Below are positions 1 through 8,741 of a DNA stretch of 64,000 nucleotides, in pieces. The stretch comes from Marinomonas ostreistagni (GTDB lineage: Bacteria > Pseudomonadota > Gammaproteobacteria > Pseudomonadales > Marinomonadaceae): contig NZ_JAFEKF010000002.1 in the NCBI RefSeq assembly GCF_016888445.1, positions 682,001 to 746,000 of the forward strand. Reading direction: 5' to 3'. The notes under the pieces are model-generated. The model made no database searches. It had not been told where the DNA came from and saw only the letters and a list, made by a program, of their open reading frames with translations. The translations under genes and the position numbers were made by a program. The first letter of the stretch is position 1; the number at the start of each line of letters is the position of its first letter.

Positions 1-425
1 AGTCGTTGATCTCCAGCCAAGCGCTGACAGCATCGACCTTGGTTGGCCAGTATGTGTACGTTGAACAAGATACGACAGCGGTTGCGGAAGGCAATCCAAC
101 CATGCTGAAAACGGCGTTTGCTGACGATGCAGTGAAAAATGAGCTGCAGATCATCAACAGCGCAGGCCAAACGGTAGACCGTTTACCACTGACCGATGAA
201 GAGTTTACGTGGGATGGTACTGACGGTGAAGGCAATGCTGTACCAAGCGGTATGTATACGTTTAGAGCAACTTCTACCAACGCTGAAGGGGAAGTGACTC
301 AACTAGGGGTAATGACCCCAGCAAGAATTAACGGCGTTACCATCAATGGTAGCGAAGGTTCCACTTTGAATGTAGCCAACTACGGCAAGCTGCCACTGTC
401 TGACAAGCTTGATATTGTAGGTTAG
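1..425 (+). CDS. flgD: Flagellar hook assembly (capping) protein FlgD, C-terminal part
   Basis: FlgD forms the cap under which hook subunits polymerise outside the cell. Only the C-terminal part is present; the frame is already open at base 3, so the start lies left of the window. The visible part matches the FlgD Ig-like/Tudor region: a strand-rich segment with WDGTDGEGNAVPSG, the typical 'W-G-D-GN-PSG-Y-F' pattern of the FlgD Ig-like fold, followed by a C-terminal segment rich in glycine and valine. It ends 14 bases before flgE, the usual neighbour. The identification rests on this motif and on gene order. Confidence 0.9.
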   Translation, partial: SLISSQALTASTLVGQYVYVEQDTTAVAEGNPTMLKTAFADDAVKNELQIINSAGQTVDRLPLTDEEFTWDGTDGEGNAVPSGMYTFRATSTNAEGEVTQLGVMTPARINGVTINGSEGSTLNVANYGKLPLSDKLDIVG

Positions 426-439
426 CGGGAGAAATTACT

Positions 440-2140
440 ATGGCTTTTAATACAGCACTTTCCGGTATCAAAGCGTCCGCTGACTTTCTCAGCACCACCG
501 GTAACAACATTGCCAACTCAGACACTACCGGCTTCAAAAAGTCGCGCGTAGAGTTTGGTGACTTGTACAACACTAACGTCATTGGTGCTGGAAGTAACAA
601 CACCATTGGTAGTGGTGTGGCAGTCAATAACATCGCGCAAGAGTTTTCATCAGGTAACATTGCTTACACTGATAACAACTTGGACTTGGCGGTAGATGGC
701 ACTGGCTTCTTCGTTTTGGACGTAGGTGGCACGCAAGCTTACACCCGTGCTGGTGACTTCAAGTTAGACGCCGATGGTTTCTTGGTAACCAACGACGGTG
801 CCAATGTACAAGGCTACAACGCGACTAATGGCATCATTGGTGGTGCACTAGATGACCTTCAAGTGCCGACCGATCGTATTGCTCCTGAAGCATCCACTGA
901 GATTGGTATTGAAACCAACTTGAACTCAGAAGCGGAAGCTGTGCCGCCTTACATTGCCGCCTCGTTTGATCCAGGTGATCCAGAGACTTATACCTTTACT
1001 CAGACTGAAAACGTTAATGACAATAACGGTGATGCTCATGCTGTGACATACTACTATGCTAAGTCTGAGTCACCTAATACCTATCAGGTTTATGTGACAG
1101 TAGATGGCGAATTAGAGGATGCAACAGGCACGCCTTGGCTTAATACTGATCAGTTTGTCACCTTCGATGATGCGACAGGTAGCTTTTCAGGTAATGCTAA
1201 TAATGCTTTCGACCCAATCTATGTGGGAGCAACTGAGCCACAGATAGGAGATCTGGGTACAACGCCTGCGATTGGGCCGATATCTGGTTCGTTTGATAAC
1301 ACCAGCACCGTTACACTTAATACCAGTCTAGCGCCGGGCGGTATCATTGAGCCGGACAATTTTGCGCGTCAGGCATTTGATCCAACCGATCCTGCTACTT
1401 ACACCTACGGTAATACCAATACCGTATACGATGCCTTAGGTGAAGCGCATACCATTGGTTACTACTTTATCAAACAAGGTGAAAACAACACTTGGGAGAT
1501 GAAGGTTACGATTGATGGTGAGGTCAATCACCCGACTGAAGTAGATGGTGCTGGTAACCCTGTACCATTTTTGCCGGAGGACACAGTGGTACGCTTTGAT
1601 AACCAAGGTAGTTTGATCGGTGCTTACACGGGTTATGCGCCTTACGCGGTATCAAGCCCAACCCAGCTAAGTATTACTGGCTGGGACCCAACTAACTTGA
1701 ACTCAGAGCTGGATATTGATCTAGGAAGCTCAACTCAATACGCGCTTTCAAGTTCTGATACCTTTGATCAGGATGGTTATGCGGCCGGTGAGCTTCAGGG
1801 TGTAAGCTTTGATGAAGATGGTTTCTTGATTGCTAGCTACACTAACCAGCAAACAGCAGTGTTAGGGCAAATAGCCTTGGCTAACTTTGACAATGTCGAC
1901 GGTCTAACTCCAGCAGGCGATACGTCTTGGGTGGCAAGTTCTAGCTCGGGAGCGGCAAACATTGGCAGGGCCAACACAGGTACCTTTGGTAGTATTCAAG
2001 GCGGCGCCTTAGAAGAATCCAATGTGGACTTGACCGAGGAGCTGGTAGCACTGATCGAAGCGCAGCGTAACTATCAAGCTAACTCGAAGACCCTAGAGAC
2101 CGAAAACACCGTCACACAGACGATTATCAACCTACGATAA
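440..2140 (+). CDS. flgE: Flagellar hook protein FlgE, long form with duplicated middle domain
   Basis: FlgE is the hook subunit, exported by the flagellar type III apparatus. The N-terminus (MAFNTALSGIKASADFLSTT, then NNIANSDTTGFKKS) is the rod/hook family signature, and the C-terminus (LTEELVALIEAQRNYQANSK) is the matching coiled-coil partner. At 566 residues it is longer than the roughly 400 of Salmonella FlgE. The extra length comes from two related segments starting near residue 176 (FDPGDPETYTF) and residue 313 (FDPTDPATYTY). Both continue with an A-H-x(3)-YY core and a V-T-[VI]-D-G-E strand. This looks like a tandem copy of the surface-exposed hook domain. The start has a GGGAGA Shine-Dalgarno sequence. 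A strong terminator follows the gene, so the flgD-flgE transcript probably stops here. Confidence 0.97.
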   Translation: MAFNTALSGIKASADFLSTTGNNIANSDTTGFKKSRVEFGDLYNTNVIGAGSNNTIGSGVAVNNIAQEFSSGNIAYTDNNLDLAVDGTGFFVLDVGGTQAYTRAGDFKLDADGFLVTNDGANVQGYNATNGIIGGALDDLQVPTDRIAPEASTEIGIETNLNSEAEAVPPYIAASFDPGDPETYTFTQTENVNDNNGDAHAVTYYYAKSESPNTYQVYVTVDGELEDATGTPWLNTDQFVTFDDATGSFSGNANNAFDPIYVGATEPQIGDLGTTPAIGPISGSFDNTSTVTLNTSLAPGGIIEPDNFARQAFDPTDPATYTYGNTNTVYDALGEAHTIGYYFIKQGENNTWEMKVTIDGEVNHPTEVDGAGNPVPFLPEDTVVRFDNQGSLIGAYTGYAPYAVSSPTQLSITGWDPTNLNSELDIDLGSSTQYALSSSDTFDQDGYAAGELQGVSFDEDGFLIASYTNQQTAVLGQIALANFDNVDGLTPAGDTSWVASSSSGAANIGRANTGTFGSIQGGALEESNVDLTEELVALIEAQRNYQANSKTLETENTVTQTIINLR

Positions 2141-2157
2141 GTTTTCTGAGAGTATTT

Positions 2158-2185
2158 AAAAGCCCAGCCTTTGCTGGGCTTTTTT
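2158..2185 (+). terminator. Rho-independent terminator after flgE
   Basis: AGCCCAGC and GCTGGGCT form an 8-bp stem with a CTTT loop, followed by a run of six T. It separates the flgE transcript from the flgF operon, which has its own promoter. Confidence 0.9.
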
Positions 2186-2221
2186 GTGCCTGTAAGAAGG
2201 TAGTCTCTTCTGTGTACAGAG

Positions 2222-2238
2222 TTGGCACGCAATTTGTT
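2222..2238 (+). promoter_or_regulatory. Sigma-54 promoter for the flgF-flgJ operon
   Basis: TTGGCACGCAATTTGTT has the -24 GG (TTGGCACG) and a -12 element TTGT in place of TTGC, at the standard 12-base distance. It lies about 50 bases upstream of flgF, after the flgE terminator. Middle-tier flagellar genes in polar-flagellate gammaproteobacteria are commonly driven by sigma-54 with an FlrC/FleR-type activator; that this applies here is inference. Confidence 0.75.
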
Positions 2239-2289
2239 AATAAATTAAATACAGCAATTCACTTTGTCAGTTTAGGGTAGGTTGAAGCA

Positions 2290-3030
2290 ATGGATAGAGC
2301 GTTATATTTAGCGATGAGTGGCGGCAAACAAGTGATGAATGCCCAGACCATTCATGCCAACAACTTGGCCAACGTATCGACCACAGGTTTTCGCGCCGAC
2401 TTCGAGCAAGCGCGCTCTATGCAAGTCAACGGCGAGCACTATCCTTCACGTGTTTACGCGATGACAGAGAATCCTGGTACCAATTTTGAATCCGGCGCCC
2501 TGCAGCATACAGAGCGTGAGATGGACGTTGCCATTCAAGGCAATGGTTTCATTGCGGCGATGGATGGTATGGGGCAAGAAGTTTATACCCGACGCGGTGA
2601 CTTACAGCTGACTACGGCTGGCCAGCTGGTGACGGCAACAGGCTTGCCGGTCATGGGCAATGCGGGGCCGATTTTTTTGCCGCCATTAGATGAATTGTCG
2701 ATTGCCGAAGATGGCACCATTTCGATCATTCCAGAAGGCGGCGACGGTACACAGATTACAGCATTGAACCGTTTGAAACTGGTCTCAGCGGATCCTGAAG
2801 ATCTGACCAAGGGCCCCGACGGTTTGATCCGTACCAAAGATGAACAACCTTTGGCGATGGATAATAACGTCAAAGTGTTATCTGGTTTTTTAGAAGGCAG
2901 CAACGTCAATGCTGTCGAAGAGATGACCAACATTATGGAGTTGTCTCGTCGCTTTGAAATGAACATCAAAGTTATGAATACGGTGCGTGAAAACGAAGAC
3001 GCATCAGCCCGAATTTTGCAGTCAAGCTAA
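2290..3030 (+). CDS. flgF: Flagellar basal-body rod protein FlgF
   Basis: FlgF is a proximal rod subunit in the periplasm. The 246-residue protein starts MDRALYLAMSGGKQVMNAQT, followed by HANNLANVSTTGFRADFEQARS, the N-terminal rod-family motif. Its C-terminus, SNVNAVEEMTNIMELSRRFE, is the conserved helix shared with FlgG. The length is typical. It is the first gene behind the sigma-54-like site and is followed after 41 bases by flgG. Confidence 0.96.
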   Translation: MDRALYLAMSGGKQVMNAQTIHANNLANVSTTGFRADFEQARSMQVNGEHYPSRVYAMTENPGTNFESGALQHTEREMDVAIQGNGFIAAMDGMGQEVYTRRGDLQLTTAGQLVTATGLPVMGNAGPIFLPPLDELSIAEDGTISIIPEGGDGTQITALNRLKLVSADPEDLTKGPDGLIRTKDEQPLAMDNNVKVLSGFLEGSNVNAVEEMTNIMELSRRFEMNIKVMNTVRENEDASARILQSS

Positions 3031-3071
3031 GCGCGGACTGGATAGAATAGAATTGTAGGTAGGAGAGCACA

Positions 3072-3857
3072 ATGCATTCAGCACTATGGGTAGCACAGAC
3101 CGGCTTATCGGCAATGGATAAGCAGCTTACAACCATCTCAAACAACTTGGCTAACGTGTCGACCACCGCCTTTAAAAAGGACCGTGCGGTGTTTGAAAAT
3201 CTACTTTATCAAACGCAACGTGCACCGGGTGGCTTGTCGTCGCAAAATAACGAATTGCCATCAGGTCTGCAATTAGGCGCTGGTGTACGCGTAACGGGTA
3301 CGCAAAAAGACTTTGAAGTAGGTGATTACAATGTCACCGACCGTGACCTCGATATTGCTATCCAAGGGGCGGGCTTTTTCCAAGTACTACAACCCGATGG
3401 CACCATTGCTTACACCCGTGATGGCCGCTTCCAGCTCAACAGTGAAGGTCAAATCGTTGACTCGACCGGCTTGCCTTTGGAGCCTGAAATCGTTATTGAC
3501 CAAGACGTGATTAACATCACCATCACCGAAGATGGTGGCGTTTCTGTGCGCCGTGCTGGGCAAACTGACAACGAGCAAATCGGTGAAATTAATACGGTCA
3601 ATTTTATTAACCCAACCGGTCTTAACTTCTTAGGTAGTAACTTATACGGTGAAACCAACGCCAGTGGCGCGCCGATCGAAGGTGTACCAGGTGAAGATGG
3701 CTTAGGCGCACTAGGGCAAGGCATGCTGGAAGCTTCTAACGTCAACTCGGTAGAAGAATTGGTTAACTTGATTACCACTCAACGCTCCTACGAAATGAAC
3801 TCAAAAGTCATCTCTGCGGCAGATGGTATGTTGAGTTTCGTCAACCAGCAGTTATAG
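3072..3857 (+). CDS. flgG: Flagellar basal-body distal rod protein FlgG
   Basis: FlgG builds the distal rod that crosses the periplasm and peptidoglycan. The 261-residue length is typical of the family. The N-terminal MHSALWVAQTGLSAMDKQLT, then SNNLANVSTTAFKKDRAVF, and the C-terminal LEASNVNSVEELVNLITTQR with SYEMNSKVI are textbook FlgG sequence. An AGGAGA Shine-Dalgarno lies just upstream. It is in the flgFGHIJ operon, with flgH following closely. Confidence 0.98.
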   Translation: MHSALWVAQTGLSAMDKQLTTISNNLANVSTTAFKKDRAVFENLLYQTQRAPGGLSSQNNELPSGLQLGAGVRVTGTQKDFEVGDYNVTDRDLDIAIQGAGFFQVLQPDGTIAYTRDGRFQLNSEGQIVDSTGLPLEPEIVIDQDVINITITEDGGVSVRRAGQTDNEQIGEINTVNFINPTGLNFLGSNLYGETNASGAPIEGVPGEDGLGALGQGMLEASNVNSVEELVNLITTQRSYEMNSKVISAADGMLSFVNQQL

Positions 3858-3877
3858 AGATCATTAAGGGGACTGTG

Positions 3878-4537
3878 ATGCGTTATCTACTGGCTTTGTT
3901 ACCTGTGTTGTTAGTGGGCTGTGCAGCAGTGGAGTCGACACCTGTGCCGGATGATCCGTATTATGCGCCGGTTATTCAGACCGCAATGCAGCGTGATCGC
4001 TCTAGTGAAGGTGGTATTTATCAAGCGGGCATGGGGGATGTGTTTTTTGGCGATGACAAAGCGCGTCAAGTGGGTGACATCCTGACCATTACCTTGTCAG
4101 AAAACACCACCTCGACCAAAACCAACGGCGCCTCAGTCAGTAAGTCCTCTTCAGCCACGATTCAAAACCCTACTGTGTTGGGTGTGCCGATTGGCCTAGA
4201 TACCGATCTGCCGGGCATGAACAGCGATTTTGCTGGCAATGCCAACGCCAACCAAAGTAACAGCCTTGATGGCAGCATTACGGTTACTGTCTATGATGTG
4301 TATCCGAATGGATTATTGGCCGTGCGTGGCGAAAAATGGATTACACTCAACCGCGGCAAAGAGTATATTAGAGTGTCAGGTTTAGTGCGTGAAGAAGACA
4401 TTACCGCGGACAACACGGTGCTTTCAAGCCGTTTGGCCGATGCTCGAATTGCCTACTCTGGCACAGGTGAATTGGCGACAGGCAGCAAACAAGGTTGGCT
4501 GACGCGCTTCTTTAACAGCAGTTGGATGCCGTTTTAA
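3878..4537 (+). CDS. flgH: Flagellar L-ring lipoprotein FlgH
   Basis: FlgH forms the outer-membrane L-ring bushing around the rod. A lipoprotein signal peptide is visible at the start (MRYLLALLPVLLVGCAAVES; lipobox LVGC). It is followed by typical FlgH segments: DDKARQVGDILTITLSENTT, then LAVRGEKWITLNRGKEYIRV and SGLVR. The ATG at 3878 is preferred over the GTG immediately before it because it is better spaced from the AAGGGG Shine-Dalgarno. The protein is about 219 residues, normal for FlgH. flgI begins 14 bases downstream. Confidence 0.97.
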   Translation: MRYLLALLPVLLVGCAAVESTPVPDDPYYAPVIQTAMQRDRSSEGGIYQAGMGDVFFGDDKARQVGDILTITLSENTTSTKTNGASVSKSSSATIQNPTVLGVPIGLDTDLPGMNSDFAGNANANQSNSLDGSITVTVYDVYPNGLLAVRGEKWITLNRGKEYIRVSGLVREEDITADNTVLSSRLADARIAYSGTGELATGSKQGWLTRFFNSSWMPF

Positions 4538-4551
4538 TTAGGTGAAAGCTC

Positions 4552-5643
4552 ATGAAGGTGAAGTCGTTTTTATTATCGATATTATTGGTGTTGACTGCCT
4601 CTCAGTCTATGGCTGAGCGTCTAAAAGACATTGCCAGTGTTGCCGGCGTGCGCGAAAACCAATTATTCGGCTATGGTTTGGTCATTGGTCTTAATGGTAC
4701 TGGCGATGACACTGACTTCACCAACCAGAGCTTTATCAGTATGTTGAACCAGTTTGGTATCACTTTGCCAGATGGCGTTGATACCGACTCAGATAACGTC
4801 GCTGCAGTGTCGTTGACAGCGACCTTGCCTGCTTTTTCTAAGCCTGGTCAGGCAATCGATGTAACCGTTTCCTCCTTGGGTAATGCCGACAGCTTACGTG
4901 GCGGTACCTTGTTACTTTCAGCGCTTAAGGGTGCGGATGGGCAAGTCTACGCCATTGCTCAAGGTAACTTAGTGGTCGGTGGTTTGGGAACCAATGGGAT
5001 TGATGGCTCACGCCAAGGTGTTGAGATCCCGACCGTGGGTCGTATCCCTAATGGTGCGACGGTCGAAAAAGCAGTCGCCAACAGCTTTAACCGTGGCGAC
5101 ACCTTAACTTTCAACTTAAATCGCCCTGATTTTACCACCTCAAAACAGGTGGCCGATAAGATCAACAGCTTACTTGGGCCAGGTGTAGCGCAATCCTTAG
5201 ATGCGGCTTCTGTGCGTGTGACAGCACCGCGAGATCCTTCACAGCGTGTGACTTTCTTGTCTATCCTAGAAAACTTAGAAGTTGAGCTGGGCCGTGAGCG
5301 CGCCAAAATCGTCGTCAATTCACGTTCTGGTACGATTATCATCGGTCAAGATGTGACGGTCGCGCCAGCCGCGGTAACGCATGGCAGTTTGACGGTGACG
5401 ATTCGGGCCAATGCTGAGCTAGGAGGCAATGCCTTGCCAGGTGCCGGTCAAGATGTGATCCCGCGCCAAGGTATTGATACCGATGAAGAAAGTGGACATA
5501 TGTTTGTGTTTACCCCAGGCGCTTCTTTGAATGATATCGTACGCGCAGTCAACCAAGTAGGCGCTGCACCCGGTGATGTCATGGCCATTTTAGAAGGTCT
5601 TAAGCAAGCGGGCGCGTTAAACGCAGATCTAGTGGTGATTTAA
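4552..5643 (+). CDS. flgI: Flagellar P-ring protein FlgI
   Basis: FlgI is the periplasmic P-ring protein, which docks on peptidoglycan. The 363-residue sequence has a Sec signal peptide ending near SQSMA-ER, then the family start [20 protein letters not shown] and [11 protein letters not shown]. Further family blocks are [13 protein letters not shown] and the C-terminal [20 protein letters not shown] and [11 protein letters not shown]. It lies between flgH and flgJ with a short spacing on each side. Confidence 0.98.
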   Translation: MKVKSFLLSILLVLTASQSMAERLKDIASVAGVRENQLFGYGLVIGLNGTGDDTDFTNQSFISMLNQFGITLPDGVDTDSDNVAAVSLTATLPAFSKPGQAIDVTVSSLGNADSLRGGTLLLSALKGADGQVYAIAQGNLVVGGLGTNGIDGSRQGVEIPTVGRIPNGATVEKAVANSFNRGDTLTFNLNRPDFTTSKQVADKINSLLGPGVAQSLDAASVRVTAPRDPSQRVTFLSILENLEVELGRERAKIVVNSRSGTIIIGQDVTVAPAAVTHGSLTVTIRANAELGGNALPGAGQDVIPRQGIDTDEESGHMFVFTPGASLNDIVRAVNQVGAAPGDVMAILEGLKQAGALNADLVVI

Positions 5644-5655
5644 CCGAGGTGTGAG

Positions 5656-6606
5656 ATGAGTAGAATCGACGACAATACCTTTTTTGCGGACTTTAACTCT
5701 CTCGCAGGTCTGAAAAACCAAGCGCAAAAAGACCCCAACGCAGCACTCAAAGATGTGGCTAAGCAATTTGAGTCTATCTTTATCAACATGATCTTCAAAA
5801 ACATGCGTGACGCCAATGAAGCCATTGGCGGCGGCCTGTTTGATAGCTCCCAGACCAAGCAATATACCGAAATGATGCATTCACAGATGGCGCAATCCAT
5901 GGCCAACAGTGGCGGCATTGGTTTTGCTGATGCCTTGATTCGTCAGTTTGAAGGCAAGGGCAGTGGTTTGCAGGGTGCTGCAGCGCAATCTGATACCGAT
6001 GTGTTGCAGCGTATGGCCTTGCTCGACAGTGGTAGTGCCAATTTGGTTGCCAAGCAGGCGGCCGAAAGAATGGCCGAGCGTGTCGTCAAGGATGCACAGC
6101 AAACGACGCCAACGATGAAAGCAGCAGATGTCGCTTTCCAATCGCCTGATAGCTTTGTTGAAACGCTTTGGCCGCATGCCCAGCAAGCGGGTGAAAAGCT
6201 CGGAGTCGATCCGCGTGCGATTCTGGCGCAGGCGGCACTGGAAACCGGTTGGGGCAAATACCCAATGGCCAAAGGCGACGGTTCGCCAAGCTATAACCTG
6301 TTTGGAATCAAAGCTGACCAACGCTGGTCAGGAGAGCGAGCCTTGGTTAATACCCTCGAGTTTCGTGGTGGTATTGCCCAACAAGAGAAAGCGGCGTTTC
6401 GCGCTTACGATTCCTTTGCCCAGAGCTTTGATGACTACGCGGATTTCTTGCAATCAAGCGAACGGTATAAAGATGCCCTGATGGCTGGGGACAATGCGGC
6501 AATGTTTGCCGCTTACCTGCAAAAAGGTGGCTATGCCACAGACCCTGACTACGCGGATAAAATCAGCAATATCCTCTCAAGTAAGTGGTTTAAAGCCCTT
6601 TTCTAA
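5656..6606 (+). CDS. flgJ: Flagellar rod-assembly protein / peptidoglycan hydrolase FlgJ
   Basis: FlgJ is a two-domain protein. The N-terminal part (about residues 1-110, with VAKQFESIFINMIFKNMRDA) is the rod-cap/rod-binding domain. The C-terminal part (about 160-316) is an N-acetylglucosaminidase that opens peptidoglycan for the growing rod. The hydrolase signature AALETGWGKYPM with its catalytic glutamate, SYNLFGIKA and YADFLQSSERYKDAL are all present. At 316 residues it is the fused form common in gammaproteobacteria. It ends the flgF-flgJ run; a new sigma-54-like promoter follows. Confidence 0.97.
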   Translation: MSRIDDNTFFADFNSLAGLKNQAQKDPNAALKDVAKQFESIFINMIFKNMRDANEAIGGGLFDSSQTKQYTEMMHSQMAQSMANSGGIGFADALIRQFEGKGSGLQGAAAQSDTDVLQRMALLDSGSANLVAKQAAERMAERVVKDAQQTTPTMKAADVAFQSPDSFVETLWPHAQQAGEKLGVDPRAILAQAALETGWGKYPMAKGDGSPSYNLFGIKADQRWSGERALVNTLEFRGGIAQQEKAAFRAYDSFAQSFDDYADFLQSSERYKDALMAGDNAAMFAAYLQKGGYATDPDYADKISNILSSKWFKALF

Positions 6607-6651
6607 GTCTTTTACAGAGAAAACACCCCTTTACAAATATAACCAAGCAAC

Positions 6652-6669
6652 TTGGTAAAGTAATTGCAT
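6652..6669 (+). promoter_or_regulatory. Sigma-54 promoter for flgKL
   Basis: TTGGTAAAGTAATTGCAT has both sigma-54 core elements, GG and GC, 12 bases apart and flanked by consensus T residues. It lies in the 117-base gap between flgJ and flgK and about 55 bases before the flgK start. It probably drives flgK-flgL and possibly the HD-GYP gene behind them. Confidence 0.75.
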
Positions 6670-6723
6670 CTACTGTCGATACATAAGTATGTGCCTAAGC
6701 TTTGGTATTGAGAGGTTGGTGAA

Positions 6724-8733
6724 ATGAGCAGTTTATATTCCATTGGTTTGTCCGGTTTGCAGTCGAGTACGGCGCGTATCACTACGACCGGTCAAAACAC
6801 TGCCAACGTCGATACTGAGGGCTACAGCCGTCAAAAAACGGCGACCGTCAGTCAGCAAGGGGGCGGGGTTCGCGTTCAAGATACGGATCGTATCGTCAAC
6901 AAGTACCTAAATCAGCAGCTGCAGAGTGACACCGCCAATTATAATTTCTACGATAGCTACCACACCAAAATGCGCTCGTTTGATAGCTTATTTGGCGAAG
7001 AGAGCATTTCGGTAGCGACCTATCTAGAAAACGCTTTCAGCGCCTTACAAACCGCTAACAGTGATGCCACCGACAGTGCTGCTCGTGCCAATGCGTATCA
7101 AAGTTTTGATCAGCTGGCAGGGCAATACAATGAGCTGGCAGGTTTTATCAATGAACAGCGCACACTGGCCTCAGATGAATTGGTTAACAACAATCAAATG
7201 GTCAACAATCTGACCGGTCAAATCGCCGATCTTAACGCACAAATTTTCCGTATTGAATCGGCGTCTAGTAACAGCGCTAACGAGCTGCGTGATCGCCAAG
7301 ATCAATTGGTACGAGACCTGTCTGAATATCTAAGCGTGAAGTCTAGCTACGACAGCAAAGGCCTGATGAACGTGAATCTAAGCTCTGGTCAGCCGCTGGT
7401 GTTAGGCGATCGAGCCAATGAATTTAAGTTGATTACCGATGCCTCGGACCCTGACAGTGTGCTCAAAGCTGAAATCGATTTTGGGCGTTACTCAGTTGGT
7501 GTGCCGGCCGATGATCTTGGGGGCTCGACGGGCGGCTTATTAGCCTTTCGTAATGAATTTATTACCGCTTCAGAGCGTATGTTGGGCCAGCAAGCGCTGA
7601 CCTTATCAGATACCATGAACGAGCAGAATAAACTTGGTTTAGACATCAATGGCGACTACGGTAACGACTTATTCCGTACCCGCAGTATTGATGTTTCCAT
7701 CGACCCTGAAAACAGTAACCCTAATGTGGGGCTGGATGTACGCGTCAGTGCAGGACAATCGGCGGATGTTACGACGGACTCCTATGAGCTTGTGATGACC
7801 TCGAATTCACAGTTTAAAGTCGTTAATTACGATATGAATGGGCGTATCTCGCGTGAGTCGGACATCATTGATACAGGCACCGCGACGCCTAATGCTGACG
7901 GCTACTATGAAATAGAGGGGTTTGGTGTTGAGGTATCATTCGGAGCCTTAGCGTCCTATAACGGGGGCGATCGCTTTGAGTTCGTACCAACGAAAACCGC
8001 AGCGTCTTCACTGACGCTTAATGCCCGTACTGGAGACGACTTTGCGCTATCGGCACCGATTGATTTGACGACCCCGTCTGAGTCGCCGTTTAACCTATCG
8101 GATGCGCAGCTTGAGATCTCCTCAATCACCTCGACTGACCCTGCTACATCAAAGTTTACTTTGGCGGGTGGTTTAGAGGCGGACGCTCCAGTGGAGCTAC
8201 GCTTTACCGACTCTGATACGGTGCGCCTCTATGATGCGAGTGGCAACCCGGTGGGGGCCGAGTACGATTTGAGCAGCTATAATGACATCTTAGAGCAGGC
8301 CTTTTCAGCGACACCCTTGGGTTATGATTATGCGGGCCCATTTGGCTATGATGTCAGTTTAAATGGTACGCCGCAGGCGGGTGATCGTTTCTACATAGGC
8401 TTTAATGACGCGGGTAATGCCGATAACTACAACGGTTTGAAGCTTGCCGAGTTACAAGTGGCGCCGACGGTAGGCGGTACACAAACGTATGCCCAAGGCT
8501 TTACCTCATTGGTAACCGAGGTCGGTAGTGTCACGGCATCCTTAGAAACCAACACGGATGCTAGTGAAGCCATTATGAATCGCACCGAGGCGGCACGTGA
8601 TGAAGTCTCAGCGGTCAGTTTAGATGAAGAGGCGGTTAACTTACTGCGTTTCCAGCAGTCTTACACGGCTTCGGCACAAGTGCTTACAGCAGCACAAAAT
8701 ACATTTTCAACGTTAATCAGTGCGTTAAGGTAG
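6724..8733 (+). CDS. flgK: Flagellar hook-associated protein 1, FlgK
   Basis: FlgK is the first hook-filament junction protein. The 669-residue protein begins MSSLYSIGLSGLQSSTARIT with TGQNTANVDTEGYSRQ, the FlgK version of the rod/hook N-terminus. It ends VSLDEEAVNLLRFQQSYTAS followed by AQVLTAAQNTFSTLI, the matching C-terminal helix. The middle is variable, as expected for the exposed domains, and is somewhat longer than in Salmonella (about 550). It is followed by flgL after 8 bases, with a GAGAGG Shine-Dalgarno before the start. Confidence 0.97.
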   Translation: MSSLYSIGLSGLQSSTARITTTGQNTANVDTEGYSRQKTATVSQQGGGVRVQDTDRIVNKYLNQQLQSDTANYNFYDSYHTKMRSFDSLFGEESISVATYLENAFSALQTANSDATDSAARANAYQSFDQLAGQYNELAGFINEQRTLASDELVNNNQMVNNLTGQIADLNAQIFRIESASSNSANELRDRQDQLVRDLSEYLSVKSSYDSKGLMNVNLSSGQPLVLGDRANEFKLITDASDPDSVLKAEIDFGRYSVGVPADDLGGSTGGLLAFRNEFITASERMLGQQALTLSDTMNEQNKLGLDINGDYGNDLFRTRSIDVSIDPENSNPNVGLDVRVSAGQSADVTTDSYELVMTSNSQFKVVNYDMNGRISRESDIIDTGTATPNADGYYEIEGFGVEVSFGALASYNGGDRFEFVPTKTAASSLTLNARTGDDFALSAPIDLTTPSESPFNLSDAQLEISSITSTDPATSKFTLAGGLEADAPVELRFTDSDTVRLYDASGNPVGAEYDLSSYNDILEQAFSATPLGYDYAGPFGYDVSLNGTPQAGDRFYIGFNDAGNADNYNGLKLAELQVAPTVGGTQTYAQGFTSLVTEVGSVTASLETNTDASEAIMNRTEAARDEVSAVSLDEEAVNLLRFQQSYTASAQVLTAAQNTFSTLISALR

Positions 8734-8741
8734 GTGATTAA

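Noticed and set aside
343-660. Antisense frames over the flagellar and flagellin genes (for example 343-660, 2583-2969, 14770-15318, all minus)
   Set aside because: They mirror strongly conserved plus-strand genes, lack ribosome binding sites and match no family.
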